Shown here: positions 34,782 to 44,164 of the stretch, one piece after another | Layout: each line of letters begins with the position of its first letter | Position numbering within the stretch: the first letter of the stretch is position 1 | Assembly: GCF_000987955.1 (NCBI RefSeq) | Contig: NZ_LAZU01000026.1 | Coordinates: 1 to 64,000, forward strand | Direction: 5' to 3' | Source of the DNA: Paenibacillus sp. DMB20 | GTDB lineage: Bacteria; Bacillota; Bacilli; Paenibacillales; Paenibacillaceae | Length of the DNA stretch: 64,000 bases | Position numbers and translations under genes: made by a program | Notes under the pieces: generated by a model | Database searches by the model: none | What the model was told of the DNA's origin: nothing | Seen by the model: the letters and a program-made list of their open reading frames with translations, nothing else

Positions 34782-36026
34782 ATGAGATGGGTAGGTATAG
34801 GTTATATAGCGTTGTATAGCATCATTATTGGCGGGATTGCTGGACTTCTGACCTGGAGTTTTTTAGCGGCGACCTCTTTAATGACTCGTTTAATATGGGA
34901 TGTGGTCCCCGGTGCGATTGATGTTCCGTATTGGACGATTATCGCGTGCTTCATTGGTGGTATTCTGGTAGGGCTTTGTCAGAAGTACTTTGGTGATTAT
35001 CCGCGGAATATGGAGCAGGTGTTGACTGAGTTCAAGACAAACAGAAGAATTGACTATAGCTCCGGATTTAGAAGCGCGATTACGGCAATTACTGTTCTTT
35101 CTTTTGGAGCAAGCCTTGGACCGGAGGCCGCTTTGTCGGGCATTGTCGGAGGTCTGTCCACACGGGCGGGGGATATGCTTAAATCTAGAGTGAAGAAAAA
35201 GACCATCGAAAACGAATATGAAGAAATCATTATTCAATACAGTGTTGAAACGACTATAGGCATGATTTTTAGAGCTCCACTCCTCGGGACAACTCCTATT
35301 ATTGAGGATCGGCATGACTCCAAATTAATCAAGAAAATCAAGACGATCGTGTATACAATTACGACAGCTGCAGGATTTGGAGTATTCTTATTGTTATCTA
35401 AAATCGATAATCGTCAGTTTACGATAGCTGATTTTGGGCCGGCTGCCTTCGGTGTTCATGAGATATTGGCCTTCATTCCACTGATAGCTGTAGGTATATT
35501 GTTTGACCTTGTGTATAAGTTTTTAGGCGATGCATTACATAAGGTGTTCCGCCCCCTTGATCGTTATAAGGTTGTTAAAGCTACAATCGGCGGATTGATT
35601 CTTGGAATAACGGGTACGATTCTTCCGCTAACGATGTTCTCGGGGGAGCATGAGCTAACCGATCTGGCAGTAGGCTGGACGAATATGTCCATTTTAATGC
35701 TATTGATGTTAGGTATTGTAAAATTATTTTTAACGGAATTGTGTTTATCTACCGGATGGCGCGGAGGACATATCTTTCCGATCATTTTTGCAGGAGTAAG
35801 TATAGGGTATGCTATAGCTTCCCTGTTCCCGATTGATCCCGTAACATCCATTACGATCATCACGACTTCAATGACGAGTACGGTTCTGAGAAAGCCACTT
35901 CTCGTCGTATTGATCTTTATTATGATCTTCCCGATCCAATTGATCATCCCGATGACCGTAGCCGCATACGTTCCAGTGCTTTTGTATAACGCCAGGGAAA
36001 AACGTAGATCGGCTGAATCTGCTTAA
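34782..36026 (+). CDS. CLC-family chloride channel or transporter
   Basis: 414 residues with many hydrophobic segments. The anion-pathway motif appears as FGASLGPEAALSGIVGG (about 108-124), a GxxGPE form of the CLC GREGP motif in which the glutamate follows the proline as GPEAA. GWRGGHIFPIIFAGVSIGYA (about 323-342) is the GxFxP-like motif. The usual central Ser/Tyr selectivity residues could not be placed confidently. It would move chloride or fluoride across the membrane. AAGGAGG is about 13 bases upstream of the ATG. It stands alone between transposase remnants. Confidence 0.85.
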   Translation: MRWVGIGYIALYSIIIGGIAGLLTWSFLAATSLMTRLIWDVVPGAIDVPYWTIIACFIGGILVGLCQKYFGDYPRNMEQVLTEFKTNRRIDYSSGFRSAITAITVLSFGASLGPEAALSGIVGGLSTRAGDMLKSRVKKKTIENEYEEIIIQYSVETTIGMIFRAPLLGTTPIIEDRHDSKLIKKIKTIVYTITTAAGFGVFLLLSKIDNRQFTIADFGPAAFGVHEILAFIPLIAVGILFDLVYKFLGDALHKVFRPLDRYKVVKATIGGLILGITGTILPLTMFSGEHELTDLAVGWTNMSILMLLMLGIVKLFLTELCLSTGWRGGHIFPIIFAGVSIGYAIASLFPIDPVTSITIITTSMTSTVLRKPLLVVLIFIMIFPIQLIIPMTVAAYVPVLLYNAREKRRSAESA

Positions 36027-36074
36027 TATGAAAGCCAGAAAGCTGCAATGAAGTCAAGAGAAAACGTGGAGATG

Positions 36075-36125
36075 AACCGCAAGATAGGAACCTTGCTCAA
36101 AGGTGACTGCTTGTGGTTTTTTGTG
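36075..36125 (+). terminator. probable terminator after CLC gene
   Basis: AACCGCAAG can pair with CTTGTGGTT (one G-T pair) with an inner stem (CCTTG/CAAAGG), followed by TTTTTTG. Confidence 0.55.
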
Positions 36126-36162
36126 CTTTATTTCCATTCATATCTTATATTTATGAATCAAT

Positions 36163-36609
36163 TTATTCCGAAGGCGCTCCAATTATCGAAACAGGCGACA
36201 GGTCAGAAATTATGAGAAGGAAGTCTCTCAGCGTGCGCGCAAGCAGGACAAGGCCAATGCTGACTTGAATCTTATGAAGCATTACCACCACTGACGGATG
36301 GAATAGGAAGACAATGCATGTATCAATCATCACGCTTTCGAAGTCAGGCTCTATTGATACATGCTTCAGAATACGATCCCAGATACCCGCGGCTTGCCAG
36401 CGGCGAAATCGGCTGTAAACAGTAGACCAGGTGCCATAATACTCTGGTAGATTCCGCCAGGGTGCGCCGGAGCGTACTACCCAAAAGCATGGCATTTATC
36501 ATTTTTCGGTGTCTTTCGCTGGTCTTCCTCCTTGCGGTTTTCGTTCAAGCGGCAACACATCTTTGATCCGTTTCCATTGGTTGTCTTGCAATTCGTATCG
36601 TCTCATCAT
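36163..36609 (-). pseudogene. IS5-family (IS427-type) transposase remnant
   Basis: From ATG 36609 the minus strand reads MMRRYELQDNQWKRIKDVLP, LERKPQGGRPAKDTEK, then in a shifted frame VVRSGAPWRNLPEYYGTWST, VYSRFRRWQAAGIWDRIL and EPDFESVMIDTCIV, where the first catalytic Asp lies. After this the sequence no longer matches the family. One frameshift near 36500 and a 3' truncation make it inactive. No inverted repeats were identified. Confidence 0.8.
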
Positions 36610-37131
36610 ACTATTCTTTACCCAGATTTTCACATTGTTACAGTTTGCATACACGCCTTAGCAAGTAATGCTTATATAAAATAAAAATTCAGAAATCTAC
36701 ACTAACGTTTTGTTGGTGCCTGCAGACTGAGACCAATAGCTTCGCGTTGTTGGTTTTTTCTTTTTGTTATGAATTAGAAAGGCCGAAAGCAAAATAGGTG
36801 AGCCCGATATAAGCCTTTCATAATAATAAACGATATAATACCATTTAGTAAACAAATGATTATATTTTAGTAAATAATTTGAATTGGAGATGTTGAGGCG
36901 AAGGGGATTCCTTTTTCGCTGTATAGTCTGTTGTGGACATTAAATGGCGCGCTTATTTTGGCACCCCACCCCCTAAAATCATAATGGGCTGCGGCAAACG
37001 TATGGCAAACGTGGAAAGGGAAGGCGATTATACATGAGAGAATGGTTTTCCCGATCTGAACGATAGTCATCTCGAGAACAACGCCAGTTTAGGCGACGAT
37101 TTGTTTTCTTTTTATTTTTCCATAATTTCTA
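36610..37131. other. upstream region of Lpl-type operon
   Basis: About 520 bases with no gene. Two TTTAGTAAA motifs sit 22 bp apart at 36844-36852 and 36866-36874. Weak inverted arms occur elsewhere, but nothing with a T tract. A frame on the minus strand (36867-37070) has unlikely composition. Confidence 0.4.
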
Positions 37132-37204
37132 TTGATAATGCGAAACGACGATGGTAAAATAACCTCAATAAATTTACTAAAATACTTGATATTTATTTAG
37201 TAAA
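37132..37204 (+). promoter_or_regulatory. sigma-A promoter with downstream operator pair
   Basis: TTGATA (37132-37137) and TAAAAT (37155-37160) are 17 bp apart, a good sigma-A promoter. Just downstream of the expected start (about 37167) lie inverted TTTACTAAA (37173-37181) and TTTAGTAAA (37196-37204), 23 bp centre to centre. The same motif occurs twice at 36844-36874. A repressor bound here would block transcription. The LacI-type regulators at the end of the cluster are the obvious candidates. Confidence 0.55.
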
Positions 37205-37326
37205 ATTATTGAAGTTCCATTCATTCATATGCGGAGGTGAAGTCAGCGCAGTACATATGACTTCGTTGTGGTATTTTATTCTAGCAATGATTTGAAAGCG
37301 GATACAAATCGAGGGAGGTCAATTTA

Positions 37327-38997
37327 GTGAAGAAATCCTTGATGTTGTTATTTACAGTTATTTTTTCATTGTCAACGCTTGCCGGGTGCGGCGGATCAAA
37401 GCCGGAACAGGAAGCTGACGGAGACAAGCAGACCGACGCGGGCCAGAAGACGGAAAAAAAAGTCAATGAGTTCGGTTGGGAGGTTCCCGAAAAAACGATC
37501 GAGATCAGTTTCTATTCCGGACAGGATAACCCGGATAAAGTCAACAAATACCAAGCTGAACTTCAAAAGTACATTCTCGAGAAATTCAACGTAAAGCTGA
37601 CCAATATCGTATACGACGTGGACCAAAAGGAAAAAGTGAACCTCATGCTTGCAAGCGGCGATTATCCCGAAGTGATTACGGGGCTGAGCGAGTCTCAGGC
37701 GCAGCAGTGGGTCAACCAAGGTAAGGCAGTGGAAATCGGACAATATATGGACCAGTACGGCGGTAACATCAAGTCTCAGCTGGAGCCATGGTTCAAATCG
37801 TATTTTAGCCAAGACGGCAAGATTTACATGCTGCCGAAGTTTTGGGGGATGCTCCCGATTCCGGATAATTCGGCCCATGTTCGGAATGATTGGTATACGG
37901 CCATGGGATCGCCGAAATTTGAAACGCCCGAGCAATATTACGACATTCTGAAGCAAATGCAGGTTGCGCATCCGAAGAACGCAAAAGGCGAAAAAACGTA
38001 TGCGCTTTCAGGAATTGCGCCCGTTACAACGAATATGGTACCGACGCTTGCAGGTATGTGGGGGCTTCAGAACGGATACAAAGTCAGTCCGGAAGGCGAT
38101 ACGACACATTGGGTCAATACGCAGGAAGGACTTGAGCTTACGAAATTCATGTATCAAATTTACCGTGACGGCTTGCTTGATCCGGATACTTTCGTCAATA
38201 AATTCGATGAGTGGAAGGCGAAATTCTCGTCTGAACGTATCATGGGGCACATCGGGCCATGGTGGCAGTCGTGGAACGCGGGGCATGAAGTATGGCAGAA
38301 GACGAATAAGGAATGGAAGGAAGACCAGCGTTACGTGCAGGTGGGATTAAAAGCTGCCGGCGCGGAAAAAGCCTACTTATCCCCTAAAAATGCACGCGGC
38401 GGCACGTTCACGATTATTACGGATAAGGCGAAACATCCGGAGGATATCGTCAAATGGATGAACTTTTCGATTACGGATATGGGGACTCGCCTGATTGGTT
38501 GGGGCGCCCCGAACCAGCCTGATTCGGTCTGGAAGTTTGAAAATGGCAAATGGAGCTGGGTAGAGGAAGCCAAGCAAGCGATTATAAATGCAACATGGAA
38601 TTATGAGAAATCCGATATGCTGGGTCAGGTGTACTTGATGTTGGTTGAAGGCCAAGGGACCATGAAGGACGACGGCAAGAGTACCCTCTGGTTCGACCAG
38701 AATTTTAACAATGAAGCCAAATGGAAAAAAATCATGAACGATAACTTGAAGGATACGATCTACGATAACTCGATGGGCTCGATTACGATCCCGGCGAATG
38801 ATCCGCTTCTCATCACGAAGCAGCAAATCGACGACCAGTTGGAAACGCTGTGGGCAAAAGCCGTTATGAGCAAAACGGAGGATGAGATGACGAAAAACTT
38901 TAATGATATGAAGGATAAGTTGAATAGCGCTGGACTGCATGACATCGAGAAATACAGATCCGACGTGTATAAAGATCGCATGAAGAACTGGAAATAA
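37327..38997 (+). CDS. Lpl-type carbohydrate-binding lipoprotein
   Basis: 556 residues, GTG start 8 bases after GGGAGG. Lipobox LSTLAGC with lipidated C21, then a charged linker. The size and text (NEFGWEVPEKTIEISFYSGQ, DYPEVITGLSESQAQQWVNQ, MLPKFWGMLPIPDNSAHVRN-DW) match the large solute-binding proteins of LplA/YtcQ type that serve CUT1 importers for complex-glycan oligosaccharides in Paenibacillus and Bacillus. It should deliver ligand to the two permeases encoded next. Expression is probably controlled by the operator pair upstream. Confidence 0.9.
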   Translation: MKKSLMLLFTVIFSLSTLAGCGGSKPEQEADGDKQTDAGQKTEKKVNEFGWEVPEKTIEISFYSGQDNPDKVNKYQAELQKYILEKFNVKLTNIVYDVDQKEKVNLMLASGDYPEVITGLSESQAQQWVNQGKAVEIGQYMDQYGGNIKSQLEPWFKSYFSQDGKIYMLPKFWGMLPIPDNSAHVRNDWYTAMGSPKFETPEQYYDILKQMQVAHPKNAKGEKTYALSGIAPVTTNMVPTLAGMWGLQNGYKVSPEGDTTHWVNTQEGLELTKFMYQIYRDGLLDPDTFVNKFDEWKAKFSSERIMGHIGPWWQSWNAGHEVWQKTNKEWKEDQRYVQVGLKAAGAEKAYLSPKNARGGTFTIITDKAKHPEDIVKWMNFSITDMGTRLIGWGAPNQPDSVWKFENGKWSWVEEAKQAIINATWNYEKSDMLGQVYLMLVEGQGTMKDDGKSTLWFDQNFNNEAKWKKIMNDNLKDTIYDNSMGSITIPANDPLLITKQQIDDQLETLWAKAVMSKTEDEMTKNFNDMKDKLNSAGLHDIEKYRSDVYKDRMKNWK

Positions 38998-39073
38998 CGC
39001 AAATGAGCCGGGGATGAAGGCATCCTTCCTCCCGCTTCGGAAATTTTTTTGACTTTAGAAAGAGGGTGGCAGG

Positions 39074-40027
39074 GTGAACACCGGAGTCGTACATACACCA
39101 ACACAACGAAAATCACGATTCGATCTTATCAAGCGGACCTTATATAAGGAGCGCCAGTTATGGTTGATCAGCATTCCCATGATCATATGGGTGGCTATCT
39201 TTTGTTATCTGCCGATGTATGGAATCATCATCGCTTTTATGAACTACATTCCCGGCAAGCCGATAATCGGGAGTGAATGGGTAGGTTTTTTGCATTTTAA
39301 AACATTTTTCCACTCTCCCGATTTTTGGCATGTGCTCCGCAATACGCTGGCAATCAGCGGGCTCGGCATCGTATTCGGTTTTACGGCGCCCATCGTATTG
39401 GCCCTGCTGCTCAATGAACTGCGAGGACGATTCTTTAAGCGTTTTGTTCAGACGGTATCGTATTTGCCGCATTTTATTTCTTGGGTAGTTGTAGCCAGCA
39501 TTTTGTTTGCTACGCTGGGCAATGAAGGATTTGTGAATGACATGCTGATGAGGCTTGGTTTTATCGACAAGCCAATCGCCTTCCTGGGCGAAGGCAAGTA
39601 CTTTTGGGGCGTGCTGACCACGACTAATATATGGAAGGATGTCGGTTGGTCCACGATTATATACTTATCCGCGATCGCCGGCGTGGATTCCGAACTGTTT
39701 GATGCGGGTAAAGTGGACGGTCTGGGGCGGTTCGGTATGGTGTGGCATATTATACTGCCAAGCATTCGTCCGACCATCGTATTGTTGTTTATTCTCGGGA
39801 TCGGCGGCATTTTGAATGCGGGCTTCGAGCAGCAGCTGCTGATAGGTAACTCACAAACAAGGGAATATCACGAAGTTATCGATACGTATGCCTATAAGTA
39901 CGGAATTCAGCTAGGCAATTATTCGTACGGCGCAGCGATCGGATTATTGAAGGGCGTCATCTCGCTTGTGCTTGTGCTCACTGCGAACCGTATCAGTAAA
40001 AAAGCGCTGGATACTTCGATTTTATAG
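39074..40027 (+). CDS. ABC permease, LplB type
   Basis: 317 residues with GTG start and an upstream AGAGGGTGGCAGG site. The opening KERQLWLISIPMIIWVAIFC, YLPMYGIIIAFMNYIPGKPI is the LplB pattern. The EAA loop is FDAGKVDGLGRFGMVWHIIL (about 213-232) followed by PSIRPTIVLLFILG. Six membrane segments. It forms the channel with the LplC-type partner 14 bases downstream. Confidence 0.9.
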   Translation: MNTGVVHTPTQRKSRFDLIKRTLYKERQLWLISIPMIIWVAIFCYLPMYGIIIAFMNYIPGKPIIGSEWVGFLHFKTFFHSPDFWHVLRNTLAISGLGIVFGFTAPIVLALLLNELRGRFFKRFVQTVSYLPHFISWVVVASILFATLGNEGFVNDMLMRLGFIDKPIAFLGEGKYFWGVLTTTNIWKDVGWSTIIYLSAIAGVDSELFDAGKVDGLGRFGMVWHIILPSIRPTIVLLFILGIGGILNAGFEQQLLIGNSQTREYHEVIDTYAYKYGIQLGNYSYGAAIGLLKGVISLVLVLTANRISKKALDTSIL

Positions 40028-40041
40028 GGAGGCGGACAACG

Positions 40042-40938
40042 GTGAATTCGAAAACAGTAAAACCCGGCATCGGCAGTCGTATTTTCGATGCGTTTAACAT
40101 TGTATTCATGATTGTGTTTATGTTTCTGATGCTGTATCCGTTTGTAAATTTGCTCGCGATCTCCCTGAATGACGGAGTGGATGCCGCTCGGGGCGGAATC
40201 TACTTTTTTCCCCGGGTTTTTTCGCTGGATTCCTATATGTTCTTACTGAAAAACGAAAAGTTGTTTTCAGGCTTATGGGTTTCCGTCTTACGTGTGGTTG
40301 TTGGAACCGTTACCTGTGTGTTCATGACCGGACTTCTTGCCTACGTCGTTACGATCCGCAATTTTTCCGGAAGAAAATTCATGCGCATATTGTTCCTGAT
40401 CACGATGTATTTTGGCGGCGGCTTGATTCCTACGTATTTGCTGATGGTTAAGCTCGGGCTGACCAATACGTTTAACGTATATTGGATACCTGGCCTTCTC
40501 AATGCGTATTACATGCTTCTGATGGCATCATACATGCAAGGTTTGCCGGAGTCATTGTTCGAGTCCGCGCGGATCGACGGCGCTTCCGAACTGCGCATTT
40601 ATGTCAATGTCGTGATTCCCATTTCCATGCCGGTATTTGCTGCCATTGCGGTGTTCAGCTCGGTAGGCCATTGGAATTCATGGTTTGACGTTATTTTGTA
40701 CAACTCAAACGGGAAGTGGGATACTCTGCAAACGTATCTCCGCAAGCTTCTGCTGGAAGTCGAGGCGCTGCAGCAAATTCAGGACGCGCAGGCGGCTTAT
40801 TCGAAATATCGCAATATATCCAGCAATACGCTGCGTGCTGCCGTAACCATGGTCGTTACGTTGCCGATCGCATGCGTATATCCATTCTTGCAAAAATATT
40901 TTGTCGGCGGCATCACGCTGGGGGCCGTGAAAGGCTAG
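40042..40938 (+). CDS. ABC permease, LplC/YtcP type
   Basis: 298 residues, GTG start after GGGAGGCGG. The text ISLNDGVDAARGGIYFFPRV, FSLDSYMFLL and the EAA loop FESARIDGASELRIYVNVVI (about 173-192) fit LplC/YtcP permeases, as does the end PFLQKYFVGGITLGAVKG. Six membrane segments. No ATPase gene is in the operon, so the common MsmX-like ATPase encoded elsewhere is presumed. The two glycosidase genes follow in the same direction. Confidence 0.9.
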   Translation: MNSKTVKPGIGSRIFDAFNIVFMIVFMFLMLYPFVNLLAISLNDGVDAARGGIYFFPRVFSLDSYMFLLKNEKLFSGLWVSVLRVVVGTVTCVFMTGLLAYVVTIRNFSGRKFMRILFLITMYFGGGLIPTYLLMVKLGLTNTFNVYWIPGLLNAYYMLLMASYMQGLPESLFESARIDGASELRIYVNVVIPISMPVFAAIAVFSSVGHWNSWFDVILYNSNGKWDTLQTYLRKLLLEVEALQQIQDAQAAYSKYRNISSNTLRAAVTMVVTLPIACVYPFLQKYFVGGITLGAVKG

Positions 40939-40984
40939 AAAACATCAAACAAGCAATAGACGAGTAAAAATGGAGGGCATTTCT

Positions 40985-42784
40985 GTGAATCTAATAATGA
41001 TAGAACAAAGCAGGCTAAATACCGGAAAATATCATTTTTCAATTCTTGGCGAGGATCATCTGTTTCAAATTACATTGTCATCCCAAAAAGTAAGCAATGG
41101 CATCGAACTGCTGCAAATTCGGTTGGAAGCGAATGCTCCGGTGCAGCCGTCGCCGGTTGAAATCGTATGGCATATTCCGGCCGTTGATATTCATGGTTAT
41201 TGGCATCCCGCCGCATACCGGAATCGGCGCCTGCATGTGGATTGGGAACGGGAACTTATCTCAAAGGCAACATATTCCGCTCCCGTGGGCTGCCTGTTCA
41301 ATACGATGGGCCGGAATCGGTTGACTTTCGCCTATTCCGACGCATTAAACGCGGTTGGCATGTTGGCTGGTGTCCATGAGGAAACGTCGGTATTCAAGTG
41401 TTCGGTGAAGCTGTTCACGGAGCCGATGGCTCCGATCCGGACGTATGAAGCCGTTCTTCGCCTGGATGCGAGAGATATACCTTATTATGAAAGTCTCAAT
41501 GAAGTGCAGCGCTGGTGGGCATCCCTCCCGGGATTGGAACCGGCTCCTGTTCCGGAAGCGGCAAAGCTGCCCGTATATTCCACATGGTACAGTTTCCATC
41601 AACAGCTGAACCCCGAGGAAATCGAAAGGCAGTGCCGCCTGGCGCAAGATCTTGGATGCGGGATGGTCATTGTTGACGACGGATGGCAAACCTCCGATAA
41701 CGCCAGAGGGTATTGGTATTGCGGGGATTGGCTTGTATGCGAAGAGAAAATTGACGATATGAGAGCCCATGTCGAACGCGTGCATGCGATCGGCTTGAAA
41801 TACATGTTATGGTACTCCGTGCCGTTTGTTGGTATGAAAAGCGATGCCTGGCACCGATTCGAACATAAAATGTTGACCGTGTTTGAAAATCTTGGTGCCG
41901 GTGTGCTTGATCCAAGATATCCCGAAGTTCGCGAATATACGATCAGACTTTACGAAAAGGCCGTTAGCGATTGGGATCTGGATGGATTTAAGCTGGATTT
42001 TGTGGACAGCTTTTATGCGACGGAAGAGACCAAAGACAAAACGGATCCCGAAATGGACTTCACTTCCGTACCGGAAGCCGTTGACCGGTTGATGAGCGAC
42101 GTGATTACAAGACTAAAGGCAATCAAACCGGACATCCTGATTGAATTCCGGCAGAACTATATCGGACCATTGATGAAAAAATACGGGAACATGCTTCGAG
42201 CCACCGATTGCCCGAATGATGCCGTCGAGAACCGGATTCGGACGATTGATGTTAGACTTCTCAGCGGCGAAACCGCTGTCCATTCGGATATGATCATGTG
42301 GAATCCGAGTGAGCCGTTGGAAAGCGTTGCGTTGCAGCTGATTAATATATTGTTTTCCGTACCACAAATTTCCGTAAAGCTCGACCAAATCCCGATAGAG
42401 CATTTAGAAATGGTCTCTTTCTGGCTGTCTTTCTGGCACGAGCACCGCGATGCTTTGATTGAAGGAGATTTTAAACCGGGAAAACCGGATTCGCTGTATG
42501 CTACCGTCTGTGCAGAAACGGAGGGAAAACGGATTATATGTGCATATGATGATACGGTTATCCGCGTGGGGGATCACGTCCCAGAAAGGCTTATTATCGT
42601 GAACGGCACGTTTCATACGCGGTTGGTTCTTGAGACCGATGAAGATATGGGAGCGGCCCAAGTAGAAGTTCGCAACGCCCGAGGTCACGGGGTCGATTCC
42701 TACGAGATGAACTTCAGCGCAGGCATTCACAGCCTTCAAATTCCGGGTGCCGGTCTTGCCTTGATCAAAAGAGAGGTGAAATGA
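40985..42784 (+). CDS. GH36-type alpha-galactosidase-like glycosidase
   Basis: 599 residues from GTG 40985, seven bases after GGAGGG; an ATG at 40970 overlaps that site. The N-terminal 190 residues are beta-rich. The (beta/alpha)8 domain starts YSTWYSFHQQLNPEEIERQC, followed by CGMVIVDDGWQ and GLKYMLWYSVPFVG. The likely nucleophile is D338 in DGFKLDFVD and the acid/base D408 in RATDCPNDA, as in clan GH-D (GH27/36). No signal peptide, so it acts inside the cell on the imported oligosaccharide. Compared with classic GH36 of about 730 residues it is short. The exact sugar is uncertain. Confidence 0.8.
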   Translation: MNLIMIEQSRLNTGKYHFSILGEDHLFQITLSSQKVSNGIELLQIRLEANAPVQPSPVEIVWHIPAVDIHGYWHPAAYRNRRLHVDWERELISKATYSAPVGCLFNTMGRNRLTFAYSDALNAVGMLAGVHEETSVFKCSVKLFTEPMAPIRTYEAVLRLDARDIPYYESLNEVQRWWASLPGLEPAPVPEAAKLPVYSTWYSFHQQLNPEEIERQCRLAQDLGCGMVIVDDGWQTSDNARGYWYCGDWLVCEEKIDDMRAHVERVHAIGLKYMLWYSVPFVGMKSDAWHRFEHKMLTVFENLGAGVLDPRYPEVREYTIRLYEKAVSDWDLDGFKLDFVDSFYATEETKDKTDPEMDFTSVPEAVDRLMSDVITRLKAIKPDILIEFRQNYIGPLMKKYGNMLRATDCPNDAVENRIRTIDVRLLSGETAVHSDMIMWNPSEPLESVALQLINILFSVPQISVKLDQIPIEHLEMVSFWLSFWHEHRDALIEGDFKPGKPDSLYATVCAETEGKRIICAYDDTVIRVGDHVPERLIIVNGTFHTRLVLETDEDMGAAQVEVRNARGHGVDSYEMNFSAGIHSLQIPGAGLALIKREVK

Positions 42785-44149
42785 TTGAATACGCTGCCCA
42801 TCGGCCATATCACTTTCGATTCCTCCAGCTCCGAGTTAAATGAAACCTTTGAATGGGCTAAAAAGCAAGCCCTGTTTTACGCTCATGCCGATGATCCGGT
42901 CGGTCCATGGTATGAGGCCGCTTTGCCCGGGAGGGACGCATTTTGTATGCGTGACATAGCCCATCAAAGCACCGGAGCGCATTTACTGGGACTGCGGGAA
43001 CATAACAAAAACATGCTGTACCAATTTGCCAGGCATATTAGCGCAGACAGAGATTGGTGCTCCTATTGGGAAATTACGAAGGATGGAGTTCCTGCACCTG
43101 TGGATTATGAAAATGACGGTGATTTTTGGTATAATTTGCCTGCGAATTTCGATGTGATCGATTGTTGTTTACGGCAATATCAGTGGACTGGAGATAAGGA
43201 CTATATTGAAAAACACGAAATGCTCCACTTTTATGACCGTTCGGTAACCGACTATGTTAGACGTTGGGATATAGATGGCGACGGGCTGCCTGAACATTAT
43301 GTCCACTACGGCCGCAGAGGCATTGCTTCTTATGTGGAAGACGGCCTTCATCCGCTTGTGGGCGGTGATCTCGTGGCGGCGCTCTATGCCGGGTACCGCG
43401 CGTATTCTCAAATCCAGACGCTGCGCGGCCATCAAGATCTTTCACATAAATATGCCGAAAAGGCTGCACGTATCAGCGGGATATATAATCAAGACTGGTG
43501 GAATGAGAAGGCAGGACGTTTTAACGGAGCAATCATGCAGGATGGTTCGCCTTATACTGCATATTACGCTTCAGCCCATTATTTTCCTTTATATTTCCGT
43601 TTGGTGAAGAACGGTGTTCGGATGAGTTCTGCGCTGTCGGATGTAGTCAAGCATGGCGGAAACAATGTAGAGGAACGTTCTTATTTAGCGGAAATCTATT
43701 ATAACTATGGATTACATGAAATCGCATACTCAATGCTGCTGGATCTCTCCTCTCCACATACGTCGAGACGTTCATATCCTGAAGTGTCCTACAGCGTCAT
43801 CTCTTCTATAATCACCGGAATGATGGGCATGGCTCCGAATGCAGCCGATCGAATATTGGTGACTTTGCCGCGTTTACATCCCGTACAATGGGGTACGGCG
43901 ATGAATGTTCCGTTATGGGACAATGAAATTCACCTGTCGCACAGAAACAACCAGGAAAGCATCTTGGTAAACGCCTCCGGTCCGAAATTCGTTTGGGAAG
44001 CCCGTTTTCCGGGCGAATGGGGCGTATTTTCCGTAGATGGCACTGAATGTCAAGCGGAGGTTCAGCATGTTTATGGCTCTGGAACCGTCAGTTCAATTCG
44101 CCTCAACGTGGAACCGGGCCAGAAAATAGTCGTATGGGTAGTGAAGTAA
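42785..44149 (+). CDS. (alpha/alpha)6-barrel glycosidase-like protein
   Basis: 454 residues, TTG start at 42785 directly after the previous stop and preceded by GAGAGGTGA. Alternating helices with motifs PGRDAFCMRDIAHQSTGAHL, GDFWYNLPANFDVIDCCLRQ, RRWDIDGDGLPEHYVHYGRR and NNVEERSYLAEIYYNYGLHE match six-hairpin glycosidases of the GH78/GH95-like group. A C-terminal beta part ends GQKIVVWVVK. Candidate acids are in CMRDIAH and DGLPEHY; they were not assigned. No signal peptide. It probably removes a different sugar from the same imported oligosaccharide as the GH36 enzyme. Confidence 0.65.
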   Translation: MNTLPIGHITFDSSSSELNETFEWAKKQALFYAHADDPVGPWYEAALPGRDAFCMRDIAHQSTGAHLLGLREHNKNMLYQFARHISADRDWCSYWEITKDGVPAPVDYENDGDFWYNLPANFDVIDCCLRQYQWTGDKDYIEKHEMLHFYDRSVTDYVRRWDIDGDGLPEHYVHYGRRGIASYVEDGLHPLVGGDLVAALYAGYRAYSQIQTLRGHQDLSHKYAEKAARISGIYNQDWWNEKAGRFNGAIMQDGSPYTAYYASAHYFPLYFRLVKNGVRMSSALSDVVKHGGNNVEERSYLAEIYYNYGLHEIAYSMLLDLSSPHTSRRSYPEVSYSVISSIITGMMGMAPNAADRILVTLPRLHPVQWGTAMNVPLWDNEIHLSHRNNQESILVNASGPKFVWEARFPGEWGVFSVDGTECQAEVQHVYGSGTVSSIRLNVEPGQKIVVWVVK

Positions 44150-44164
44150 CCCCGAGGAAAGTGT

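Noticed and set aside
37396..37971. 191-codon open frame on the minus strand
   Set aside because: Antisense to the Lpl-type binding protein gene, whose family match and ribosome site are clear.
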